64,000 bases of DNA. It comes from an uncultured Nostocoides sp. GTDB lineage: Bacteria > Actinomycetota > Actinomycetes > Actinomycetales > Dermatophilaceae. Positions 8,231-15,304 of this stretch are shown piece after piece. The position numbers were made by a program, and so were the translations under genes. Under the pieces are notes generated by a model. It saw nothing but the letters and a program-made list of their open reading frames with translations. It was not told the DNA's origin and did no database searches. Positions within the stretch are counted from its first letter, which is position 1, and the number at the start of each line of letters is the position of its first letter. The stretch is taken from NCBI GenBank assembly GCA_937873315.1, contig CALMQX010000016.1, positions 1-64,000 of the forward strand, read 5' to 3'.

Positions 8231-9445
8231 ATGACGCTGTCCTCGTCCGCCACTGCTGAGCACATCGAGATCATCGAGCGGTATGCCGCCCACAACTACC
8301 ATCCGCTTCCCGTCGTCCTCACCAGCGGCGAGGGCGCCTGGGTGACCGATGTGGATGGGCGCCGCCTGCTCGACTGCTTGGCCGGCTACTCGGCGCTGAA
8401 CTTCGGTCATTCGCACCCGCGGCTGGTGGCGCGGGCCCAACAGCAGTTGGCGCGACTCACCCTGACCAGTCGGGCCTTTCACCATGACCAACTTGCAGCC
8501 TTTGCCAAAGGGCTGGCCACGCTGACGGGCAAGGACATGATCCTGCCCATGAACACCGGGGCCGAGGCCGTCGAGACGGCGATCAAGGTCGCTCGCAAGT
8601 GGGGCTATCAGGTCAAGGGCGTCCCCGAAGGAGCCGCAACCATCATCGTCATGGAGGGCAACTTCCACGGACGGACCACGACCATTGTGTCCTTCTCCGA
8701 CGACAAGATCGCCCGCGACGAGTACGGCCCTTATACCCCTGGCTTCCGTACGATCACCTATGGCGATGCCGAGGCCTTGCGCCAGGCGATGGATGACTCG
8801 GTGGTGGCCGTCCTCCTCGAGCCCATCCAGGGCGAGGGCGGCGTGGTGATCCCGCCCGCGGGCTACCTGCGCGAGGTCCGGGCGATCTGTGATGAGCACG
8901 GAGCGCTCATGATGGCCGACGAGATCCAGTCCGGCCTGGCGCGCACGGGACGGACCTTTGCCTGCGATCACGAAGATGTCGTCCCCGATATCTACATCAT
9001 GGGCAAGGCTCTCGGCGGCGGTCTGATGCCGGTCTCAGCGATCGCTGCCAATGCCGACGTCATGGGGGTAATCACCCCTGGCTCCCACGGCTCGACCTTC
9101 GGCGGCAACCCGCTGGCCGCGGCGATCGGTGAGGAGGTGGTCGCCCTACTCCTCGACGGTGAGATGCAGCAGCGCGCGGCCCGCCTGGGGGAGCGGCTCG
9201 CAGCCGGGCTCGAATCGCTGGTGGGTCACGGAGTCAGGGCGGTGCGATGCCGTGGGCTCTGGGCGGGCATCGACCTCGAGCCGGGAGCGCTCAGCGGCCG
9301 AGAGCTCTGTGAGCGCCTGCTCGATCGGGGGGTGCTCGCCAAGGACACCCATGGCGCCACCATTCGGCTGGCTCCGCCCATCGTGATCACCGAGGACGAG
9401 ATCGACCTGCTCGTGGCGACCCTGCGCGAGGCGATCAGCGCCTAG
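8231..9445 (+). CDS. rocD: ornithine aminotransferase
   Basis: The 404-residue class III PLP aminotransferase matches ornithine delta-aminotransferase along its length: an N-terminal AHNYHPLPVVL segment, CLAGYSALNFGH, MNTGAEAVETAIK, NFHGRTTTIVSFS, EPIQGEGGV, DEIQSGLARTG, and IMGKALGGG with Lys259 forming the Schiff base. It converts ornithine and 2-oxoglutarate to glutamate-5-semialdehyde and glutamate, linking arginine breakdown to proline and glutamate. No arginase, proC or rocF neighbour is visible. The stop codon interlocks with that of the convergent hydrolase gene. Confidence 0.93.
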   Translation: MTLSSSATAEHIEIIERYAAHNYHPLPVVLTSGEGAWVTDVDGRRLLDCLAGYSALNFGHSHPRLVARAQQQLARLTLTSRAFHHDQLAAFAKGLATLTGKDMILPMNTGAEAVETAIKVARKWGYQVKGVPEGAATIIVMEGNFHGRTTTIVSFSDDKIARDEYGPYTPGFRTITYGDAEALRQAMDDSVVAVLLEPIQGEGGVVIPPAGYLREVRAICDEHGALMMADEIQSGLARTGRTFACDHEDVVPDIYIMGKALGGGLMPVSAIAANADVMGVITPGSHGSTFGGNPLAAAIGEEVVALLLDGEMQQRAARLGERLAAGLESLVGHGVRAVRCRGLWAGIDLEPGALSGRELCERLLDRGVLAKDTHGATIRLAPPIVITEDEIDLLVATLREAISA

Positions 9446-10335
9446 CGCGCGCCTGCGCGACGGGCGTTGCGGGCGATCGCTTCCACGATCTCGGCGCGAC
9501 GCGGACCGGGCAAATCGTGCGCCATATCGGGGAAGGCCAAGAGCCGCGATCCCGGCACTGCCCGGGCGGTCGCGAGCCCTCCGGTAAAGGACACGAGTTT
9601 GTCCTTCAATCCGTGGATGACCAGGGTGGGAACCGTCACTCGACCTAGCGCGGCGGTCCGGTCAGGACTGGCCAGGATGGCACTGAGTTGGCGCACCACG
9701 GCGTGCGGATTGGGCCCGCGCTCCAGCGAGGCGCGCACCATGGCTCGCAGTTCCTCGACATTGGCGTGGTCGCCAGCAAGCGTCTGATAAACGCGCACCG
9801 CCACGTCTTCGGCGGCCTGCGGGTCCTCTGGCCTCGGCGCGGTGAAGCCCAGGCCCACGCTGGCCAGGAGCGAGGGCGCGATTCGGCCACGGCGGCGATC
9901 CCCGGTGGTCGACATGATGGAGCACAGGCTGCGGACGCGCTCAGGGAAGTCGATCACGATCTGTTGGGCGATCATCCCGCCCATCGAGGCACCCACGACA
10001 TGGGCGCTGTCGATCCCCAGGTGATCCAGCACGCCCATGGCGTCGGTCGCCATGTCCGCCAAGGTGTAGTCCGCCTTGGCCAGCCGGCGGTGCGTGAAAC
10101 TCTTGAGCACGTCCGTCCGGGTGGGCAGTGGTGCTTCGGTCCGGCTCGACAGGCCGATGTCCCGGTTGTCGAATCGGATCACCCTGAATCCCTCTGCGAC
10201 CAGTCCGTCGACGATTGCGGGGGGCCAGGCGATCAGCTGCATGCCCAGTCCCATGATCAGCAGGATCGGCTCGCCATCGGAAGGCCCGTCCTCCTGAAAG
10301 CCGACGGTCACCTCTCCGACCTGGATGTGCGTCAT
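9442..10335 (-). CDS. alpha/beta hydrolase
   Basis: The 297-residue protein has the fold-class motifs: oxyanion region LLIMGLGMQL, FDNRDIGLSS, nucleophile elbow VVGASMGGM (Ser117), late acid in LVIHGLKDK, and catalytic His in PDMAHDLPGP. This arrangement resembles the aclacinomycin-methylesterase (RdmC)/haloperoxidase-like group, whose real substrates are mostly unknown esters. It appears cytosolic. The ATG at 10335 lies 6 bases after CAGGAT, which could be a -10 element of a leaderless transcript or, less likely, a ribosome binding site. It overlaps rocD at the stop codons by three bases (9442-9445 region). Confidence 0.85.
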   Translation of the reverse strand: MTHIQVGEVTVGFQEDGPSDGEPILLIMGLGMQLIAWPPAIVDGLVAEGFRVIRFDNRDIGLSSRTEAPLPTRTDVLKSFTHRRLAKADYTLADMATDAMGVLDHLGIDSAHVVGASMGGMIAQQIVIDFPERVRSLCSIMSTTGDRRRGRIAPSLLASVGLGFTAPRPEDPQAAEDVAVRVYQTLAGDHANVEELRAMVRASLERGPNPHAVVRQLSAILASPDRTAALGRVTVPTLVIHGLKDKLVSFTGGLATARAVPGSRLLAFPDMAHDLPGPRRAEIVEAIARNARRAGAR

Positions 10336-10387
10336 GATGAGATCCTGTCATCCCACCCTCGCGCGCGGGTGGCATACGGGCTCGGGT

Positions 10388-10393
10388 TACCCT
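10388..10393 (+). promoter_or_regulatory. -10 hexamer TACCCT, leaderless start
   Basis: TACCCT ends 7 bases before the GTG at 10401, with no ribosome binding site between them. Confidence 0.4.
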
Positions 10394-10400
10394 GTCTGAC

Positions 10401-10763
10401 GTGCTCACCTCCCTCACCTATGCCGTGGTGGGCCTGACGCTTCTGGTGATGGTGGCCTCACTGGCGTACGCCGCGCGGGATCGACTGATCGATGACCGAT
10501 TGCTCGCCGGGCTCGCCCTCTTGGTCCTTGGTCTGATCGCCCAGGTCATCATCGGCATGACCCGCCTGAGTGATCTTCCGAACAGCGAAACCCAGGCGAC
10601 CTTCGTTGCCTACCTCGTCTCGCTACCGGTGATCCCGGCCGGAACGGGCTACCTGGCGATCAAGGAAAAGACCCGCTGGGCCATGGCCGCGATCGCGGTC
10701 GGCGCTTTTGCGATCGCCGTGATGACCGTTCGGCTGCAACAGATTTGGGCGCAACATGTCTGA
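10401..10763 (+). CDS. small integral membrane protein
   Basis: A 120-residue protein with four predicted membrane helices (about 5-25, 33-54, 66-85, 91-110) and short polar connections. The second loop holds TRLSDLPNSETQATFVAYL. It overlaps the next membrane-protein gene by 8 bases, so the two are translated together and may form one complex. Pairs like this are common and uncharacterised in actinobacteria. Function unknown. Confidence 0.65.
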   Translation: MLTSLTYAVVGLTLLVMVASLAYAARDRLIDDRLLAGLALLVLGLIAQVIIGMTRLSDLPNSETQATFVAYLVSLPVIPAGTGYLAIKEKTRWAMAAIAVGAFAIAVMTVRLQQIWAQHV

Positions 10764-11151
10764 GCCAGCTGACCGTAACCGAGCATCCTCGACCCTGATC
10801 GTGATCGTCTATGCCGTGTTGGCGCTGGCCGCGACCGGTCGCTCATCGGTGCAGCTCGCGACGGCCTACTCGCGGGCGCCGCTGGCCTATGTCCTCTCCG
10901 CCCTTGCCGCCGTGATCTACCTGGTGGCCACCATTGCCCTGGCTCGCCGCGGGCCAACGGCCCACCGGGTCGCGGTCATCGCGTGCAGCGTTGAACTCGT
11001 CGGTGTGCTCACCGTCGGGGCTCTTTCGTATGCCGTTCCGGCCCTGTTCCCGGACAAGACCGTGTGGTCACACTTCGGCTCCGGCTATGGCTATGTGCCG
11101 CTCGTGCTGCCCTGGGTCGGTCTGTGGTGGCTGCGTCGGCACCCTCAGTGA
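10756..11151 (+). CDS. small integral membrane protein
   Basis: This 131-residue protein has four membrane helices (about 10-28, 40-60, 68-88, 105-124). Between helices 3 and 4 is a loop with DKTVWSHFGSGYGYVP, recognisable in uncharacterised actinobacterial membrane proteins usually paired with the gene before it. The start overlaps the upstream gene by 8 bases. The last 7 bases overlap the end of the convergent aldo/keto reductase gene. Function unknown. Confidence 0.65.
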   Translation: MSEPADRNRASSTLIVIVYAVLALAATGRSSVQLATAYSRAPLAYVLSALAAVIYLVATIALARRGPTAHRVAVIACSVELVGVLTVGALSYAVPALFPDKTVWSHFGSGYGYVPLVLPWVGLWWLRRHPQ

Positions 11152-12191
11152 GCAGATGAGGCCGCCCACAGGTTGAGGCCGCCGTCGACCGCATGAGCCT
11201 CGATCGCGGCAAGTTCGTCGGCACTGAAGGTCAGATTCTGGACGGCCGACACCGAGTCCTGAAGTTGCTCGAGTGAGGATGCCCCGATGAGCGCCGAGGT
11301 CACCCGTGGGTCACGCAGAACCCATGCGATGGCCAGCTGAGCCAAGGTCTGTCCGCGGCTTTCGGCGATGTCATTGAGGGCGCGGATGTGGCCCAGGGTT
11401 TCTTCGGTGATCAGGCCAGGGTCCAGCGAGCTGCCACGGCTCGCCCGGCTTCCCGCCGGGATGCCCCCCAGGTACTTCGAGGTCAGCATGCCTTGGGCAA
11501 GGGGGCTGAAGGCGATGCAGCCCACGCCGGTTTCGGCCAGGACATCGAGGAGGTCGTCCTCAACCCACCGGTTCAACATCGAATACGAGGGCTGGTGAAT
11601 GAGCAGCGGCGTGCCCAGATCCCTGAGGATGGCGACTGCCTCGCGGGTGCGCTCGCCGGAGTAGGACGAGATGCCGACGTACAGCGCCTTTCCCTGACGC
11701 ACCAAGGCATCGAGAGCGCCCATGGTCTCCTCGAGCGGAGTGTCAGGGTCGAAGCGGTGGCTGTAGAAGATGTCGACATAGTCCAGCCCGAGGCGGGTCA
11801 GCGACTGCTCGCAGCTGGCGATGAGGTACTTGCGGGAGCCGCCGCCCTGGCCATAGGGGCCGGGCCACATGTCGTAGCCAGCCTTGCTGCTGATGATGAG
11901 CTCGTCCCGATAGCGCGCGAAGTCCCTGGCCAGAATGCCGCCCACATTGCGCTCGGCGCTGCCGTATGGCGGACCGTAGTTATTGGCGAGGTCGAAGTGC
12001 GTCACGCCGAGGTCGAACGCGCGCCGCATGATGGCCTGTTGGCGATCAAGAGGCACGTCATCGCCAAAGTTGTGCCACATCCCCAGGGACACCGCGGGCA
12101 AGGTCAGCCCGGATCGGCCGACCCGCCTCTGCGGCATACCAGCGTCATACCGTGCCGGATCAGCCTGGTACTCGTCCGCGCGATAGGTCAT
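11145..12191 (-). CDS. aldo/keto reductase, YghZ-like
   Basis: The 348-residue NADPH-dependent reductase is close to E. coli YghZ (L-glyceraldehyde-3-phosphate reductase): SLGMWHNFGDD, THFDLANNYGPP with the catalytic Asp/Tyr, SKAGYDMWPGPYG with the catalytic Lys, DYVDIFYSHRFD with the catalytic His, and LIHQPSYSMLNRWVE. The family detoxifies reactive aldehydes such as methylglyoxal and L-glyceraldehyde-3-phosphate. Three in-frame starts exist (12215, 12200, 12191). I choose ATG 12191 because a TAGCAT hexamer sits 7 bases before it, as at other leaderless genes here; no start has a ribosome binding site. It is divergent from the metY riboswitch. Confidence 0.88.
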   Translation of the reverse strand: MTYRADEYQADPARYDAGMPQRRVGRSGLTLPAVSLGMWHNFGDDVPLDRQQAIMRRAFDLGVTHFDLANNYGPPYGSAERNVGGILARDFARYRDELIISSKAGYDMWPGPYGQGGGSRKYLIASCEQSLTRLGLDYVDIFYSHRFDPDTPLEETMGALDALVRQGKALYVGISSYSGERTREAVAILRDLGTPLLIHQPSYSMLNRWVEDDLLDVLAETGVGCIAFSPLAQGMLTSKYLGGIPAGSRASRGSSLDPGLITEETLGHIRALNDIAESRGQTLAQLAIAWVLRDPRVTSALIGASSLEQLQDSVSAVQNLTFSADELAAIEAHAVDGGLNLWAASSAH

Positions 12192-12198
12192 GGGACTC

Positions 12199-12204
12199 AT
12201 GCTA
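12199..12204 (-). promoter_or_regulatory. -10 hexamer TAGCAT for the aldo/keto reductase
   Basis: Read on the reverse strand, TAGCAT ends 7 bases before the ATG at 12191. It supports a leaderless transcript and that choice of start. Confidence 0.35.
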
Positions 12205-12273
12205 GGCGTGACCACGTGGTGAGATGACGTGCTCGCGGCTGGACGTTGGCCGGTGGGGCTGGCTAACCTGCCG

Positions 12274-12395
12274 CCAGGTCATGAGCGCCAGCGACAAGCC
12301 CCGGCTCGCTGGCCGGCAACCCTCCATTCGCGGCGGGGTGCCCCGGGTGAAGACCTGGAGTTGCGTCAACCGGCGCACTCAAGCGCGCATCACCT
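12274..12395 (+). ncRNA. SAM-IV riboswitch upstream of metY
   Basis: The stretch contains the SAM-IV aptamer core: GGTCATGAG, CCCCGGCT, GCTGGCCGGCAACCCTCC and GGGGTGCCCCGGGTGA in order. Stem P1 is a perfect 7-bp pair between CCAGGTC (12274-12280) and GACCTGG (12352-12358). A following segment with GGCGCACTCAAGCGCGC matches the 3' helix and pseudoknot part of the class. SAM-IV RNAs occur in actinobacteria before sulfur-amino-acid genes and switch them off when S-adenosylmethionine is plentiful. The ribosome binding site GAGGAGA of metY follows shortly after, so control is probably translational. The 3' boundary is approximate. Confidence 0.88.
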
Positions 12396-12410
12396 CACGA
12401 GGAGATTCCT

Positions 12411-13730
12411 ATGTCCGACCCATCCACCTGGGGCTTTGAGACCCGACAGATTCACGCCGGCCAAAGCCCCGATTCGGCCACCGGCGCTCGGGCCCTGCCG
12501 ATCTACCAGACCACGGCGTACGCCTTCCGGGACACCGAACACGCGGCCAACCTGTTCGCCCTCAAGGAGTTCGGCAATATCTACACCCGCATCATGAACC
12601 CCACCCAGGATGCGGTGGAGCAGCGGATCGCCGCCCTGGAGGGTGGCGTCGGGGCCCTCCTGGTCGCCTCTGGGCAGTCCGCGACGACCCTCGGTCTGTT
12701 GAATATCGCCGAGGCGGGTGACCACATCGTGGCCAGCGCGGCGCTCTACGGCGGGACCTTCAACCTGCTGAAGTACACCTTCGCCAAGTTGGGCGTGCAG
12801 GTGACCTTTGTCGAAGACCAGAACAACCCGGATGCCTGGCGAGCCGCGGCCACACCGCAGACCAAGGCGTTTTTCGGGGAGACCATTGCGAATCCGAAGG
12901 CCGAGATCCTCGACATCCGAGCGGTCGCGGACGTGGCCCATGAGTTGGGTATTCCGCTGGTGGTCGACAACACCATTGCCACGCCCTTCCTGCTGCGTCC
13001 GATCGAGCACGGCGCCGACGTGGTGCTCCATTCGGCGACGAAGTACCTGGGTGGTCATGGCACCTCGATCGCCGGGGTGATCGTGGACGCCGGCAGCTTC
13101 GACTACACCGTGAACCCGGAGCGCTTCCCGAACTACAACACCCCGGACGAGAGCTACCACGGGCTGCAGTACGGGCCGCACCTCGGGGTGGGTAGCCCCT
13201 TCGGGGCGAACCTGTCCTACATCCTCAAGGCGCGCGTGCAATTGCTGCGCGACCTCGGGCCGGCGATCTCGCCGTTCAATGCCTTCCTCTTGGCGCAGGG
13301 CATCGAGACCCTCAGCCTGCGGATCGAGCGCCATATCGAGAACACCCGCAAGGTGGCGGACTTCCTCCAGGGTCACGACCAGGTGGAATCGGTGCGCTGG
13401 GCGTCCCTTCCAGGCAATCCGGGCAAGGAGTTGGCCGACCGCTACACCCCCAAGGGGTCGGGTGCGGTGCTCTCCTTCGAGATCGCGGGCGGACGGGATG
13501 CCGGCAAGGCCTTCGTGGAGGGGCTCAGCCTGCACAGCCATGTGGCCAACATCGGTGACGTTCGGAGCCTGGCGATTCACCCGGCAAGCACCACGCACTC
13601 CCAAGGTGGCGACGAGGACCGCCTGGCCGCCGGCGTGACGCCGGGCTTGATCCGACTTGCCGTTGGGCTGGAGTCCATCGACGACATCCTGGCCGACCTG
13701 GAGGCTGGCTTCGCCGCCGCTCAAGCCTGA
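12411..13730 (+). CDS. metY: O-acetylhomoserine aminocarboxypropyltransferase
   Basis: The 439-residue PLP enzyme of the Cys/Met metabolism family turns O-acetylhomoserine and sulfide into homocysteine (direct sulfhydrylation). Seen motifs: WGFETRQIHAGQ near the N-terminus, TAYAFRDTEHAANLF, SGQSATTLGLLN, VDNTIATPFLLRP, the Schiff-base segment HSATKYLGGHGT (Lys211), and NIGDVRSLAIHPASTTHSQ near the C-terminus; the length is typical for MetY. The ATG follows GAGGAGA. It is a single gene controlled by the SAM-IV riboswitch in front of it. The partner metX, often adjacent, is about 11 kb downstream. Confidence 0.94.
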   Translation: MSDPSTWGFETRQIHAGQSPDSATGARALPIYQTTAYAFRDTEHAANLFALKEFGNIYTRIMNPTQDAVEQRIAALEGGVGALLVASGQSATTLGLLNIAEAGDHIVASAALYGGTFNLLKYTFAKLGVQVTFVEDQNNPDAWRAAATPQTKAFFGETIANPKAEILDIRAVADVAHELGIPLVVDNTIATPFLLRPIEHGADVVLHSATKYLGGHGTSIAGVIVDAGSFDYTVNPERFPNYNTPDESYHGLQYGPHLGVGSPFGANLSYILKARVQLLRDLGPAISPFNAFLLAQGIETLSLRIERHIENTRKVADFLQGHDQVESVRWASLPGNPGKELADRYTPKGSGAVLSFEIAGGRDAGKAFVEGLSLHSHVANIGDVRSLAIHPASTTHSQGGDEDRLAAGVTPGLIRLAVGLESIDDILADLEAGFAAAQA

Positions 13731-13740
13731 GGTATGCCGC

Positions 13741-13775
13741 CGGCGCCCCTGTGGATAACATTCCCGGGGGCGCCG
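13741..13775 (+). terminator. 9-bp stem-loop after metY
   Basis: CGGCGCCCC (13741-13749) pairs with GGGGCGCCG (13767-13775) around a 17-base loop, 10 bases after the metY stop. No T-run. Confidence 0.4.
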
Positions 13776-13784
13776 ACCCAGGCT

Positions 13785-13790
13785 TAGCGT
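13785..13790 (+). promoter_or_regulatory. -10 hexamer TAGCGT, leaderless start
   Basis: TAGCGT ends 6 bases before the ATG at 13797; no ribosome binding site is seen. Confidence 0.4.
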
Positions 13791-13796
13791 GCCGCC

Positions 13797-14084
13797 ATGG
13801 CACAACTGCGGGTGGATCCAGAGACCATTCTTGACCTCGGACGCAGTCTCTTGCTGCTCAGCCAGGAGACTGCAACCGAGCCCGATGTGGCGGCCGACCG
13901 GTGGGCCTTCGGTCCGGGCCAAGCGGCTGCCGCGCTTGATGAGTTGCTCTGTGGTTGGCGTTTGGAGCGCTTGCGCCTTGCGCACTCGCTCTATGACCTG
14001 GGCGATGCCGCCGGCTGTGCCGGTGCGGCATATGTCAGCGTGGACGAGGGTGTCGCACGCCTGTGGGGCGGGACGATGTCATGA
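13797..14084 (+). CDS. EspC-like small protein, putative type VII secretion substrate
   Basis: The 95-residue protein begins MAQLRVDPETILDLG and is built of two long helices, like the EspC/ESX-associated family (LRVDP start, Ala-rich helical hairpin). Near the C-terminus it has YVSVD (Tyr79 to Asp83), matching the YxxxD/E signal required for export by type VII systems. Its stop overlaps the start of the next gene by 4 bases (ATGA), so the two form a pair. No secretion machinery (EccC ATPase, EccD, mycosin) lies in this window, so export would use a system encoded elsewhere. Family likeness is moderate; function unknown. Confidence 0.55.
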   Translation: MAQLRVDPETILDLGRSLLLLSQETATEPDVAADRWAFGPGQAAAALDELLCGWRLERLRLAHSLYDLGDAAGCAGAAYVSVDEGVARLWGGTMS

Positions 14085-15304
14085 TCCTGGCGCCCTTGCC
14101 CGGTCACGCCCCGACCATGCTGCTCGTCGCGGACGAGCTTGATCGTCGGGCAAGCACGCTCGCGGCGACTGCGGCGGTCTTGGCTCGACTGCGCTCGCGC
14201 GGCACCTCCTGGGATTCCCCGGCGGGGGAGGCATTCGGTCGGTTGCTGGCCTCGATGCCGCCGCATCTCGACCTCGTCGTTGATCGGTATGCCGTCGCTG
14301 CCGACGCGCTGCGCCACCTGGCGGCCGTGCTCGAGGAAGAGCAAGCGGTGATCCAGCGGGCGGTCGATGAGGAGATCGACGCGCGCGCCCACGTCGATGC
14401 CATCGAGACCGAGATCATCGCTTTGCTGGACCTCGGCGTGCCTCGTGAGAGTGTCGAGGTCCAGGGTGCGCTGACCCGTCAGCGCGCTCATCTGGCCAGG
14501 ATCGTGGACGCCCAGGATCGCCATCGAGCTGCCTGGGAGCGGTACGCCGCCGCCGACGAGATGTGCACCTCGCGACTGCGGGCTGCTGCCGAGGACCGAC
14601 TTGCCGATCCCCTCGCGTACCGGGGATTGCACGCGATCCACGACCTCGGCGAAGGTTTGGCCGCCGTGGGGGCGATGGCCGGTGCGCACCCGCTCGTGCG
14701 CGCGCTCGGGGTGGCTGGCGGTGCGTTGACCGTCGTCGCTGACGTAGGGCTGTTGGCGGGTTACCGCGAGGGTGACGCGCTCGGCCTCGCCGTCGACGGC
14801 GCGCTGGCCTTCACCGGTGGTCTGGGGTCGGCTTTCATGCGCGGCGCGACGCAGGGCGGACGCGTGCTGGGCGGCGTCGTGGTGGTGGATCGCACACTGA
14901 GTGTTCAGGCGCGGATCCGGGCCGGATGGGGCACCGTGCTCAAGGAAGCGGTCAACGACCTTCGGCCGCTTGCCCGTATCGGTGAGAGCGTCCGAACTCC
15001 GATCGCCTGGGTGCCACGGTTCAAAGAGGGCGCACCAAAGGCGTTCTCGGCGCTCTGGCTCCGCGAGAAGGCGGCCCTGCTCACGCTTGAGAAGCAGCGG
15101 GCGGCCCTCAGCGCGCAAGTGGCCCTTGCCACCGCCGCGGGCCGAGAGGCCCGACAGTTGTGGTTCGGTGGGGCCGCGCTCAGCGTCGCGGCGAAGGTCG
15201 GTGATCAGGTCGTCGACCGAATTCCGATGCGTGGGTCACCCGATCCGCCCGTATCCTCGCGGGTATGTCAGCGCGCACCCGGACCTCCTCCGCGCGCGCC
15301 CTGA
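14081..15304 (+). CDS. WXG-like putative type VII-secreted protein
   Basis: The 407-residue protein has an N-terminal helical domain with TSWDSPAGEAF (Trp44), resembling the WXG100/T7SS-signal fold, and YAAAD at 155-159, again fitting the YxxxD export signal. A glycine-rich hydrophobic middle (about 190-275) could insert into or cross membranes. The rest is helical, without a recognisable toxin domain. Trp44 and the signal suggest a partner of the EspC-like protein encoded just upstream. The ATG at 14081 overlaps that gene's stop; a GTG at 14063 would add 6 residues. The C-terminus overlaps the first 40 bases of hrpA. The role is inferred, not established. Confidence 0.55.
   Translation: MILAPLPGHAPTMLLVADELDRRASTLAATAAVLARLRSRGTSWDSPAGEAFGRLLASMPPHLDLVVDRYAVAADALRHLAAVLEEEQAVIQRAVDEEIDARAHVDAIETEIIALLDLGVPRESVEVQGALTRQRAHLARIVDAQDRHRAAWERYAAADEMCTSRLRAAAEDRLADPLAYRGLHAIHDLGEGLAAVGAMAGAHPLVRALGVAGGALTVVADVGLLAGYREGDALGLAVDGALAFTGGLGSAFMRGATQGGRVLGGVVVVDRTLSVQARIRAGWGTVLKEAVNDLRPLARIGESVRTPIAWVPRFKEGAPKAFSALWLREKAALLTLEKQRAALSAQVALATAAGREARQLWFGGAALSVAAKVGDQVVDRIPMRGSPDPPVSSRVCQRAPGPPPRAP
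15252..15257 (+). promoter_or_regulatory. -10 hexamer TATCCT, leaderless start of hrpA
   Basis: TATCCT ends 7 bases before the hrpA ATG, inside the end of the preceding gene. No ribosome binding site is present. Confidence 0.45.

Noticed and set aside
12390-13985. A 531-codon reverse frame opposite metY
   Set aside because: A by-product of GC-rich third codon positions in metY.
13797-15304. Toxin-antitoxin reading of the EspC/WXG-like pair
   Set aside because: Neither protein shows a toxin or antitoxin motif, and the order and export signals fit secreted substrates better.
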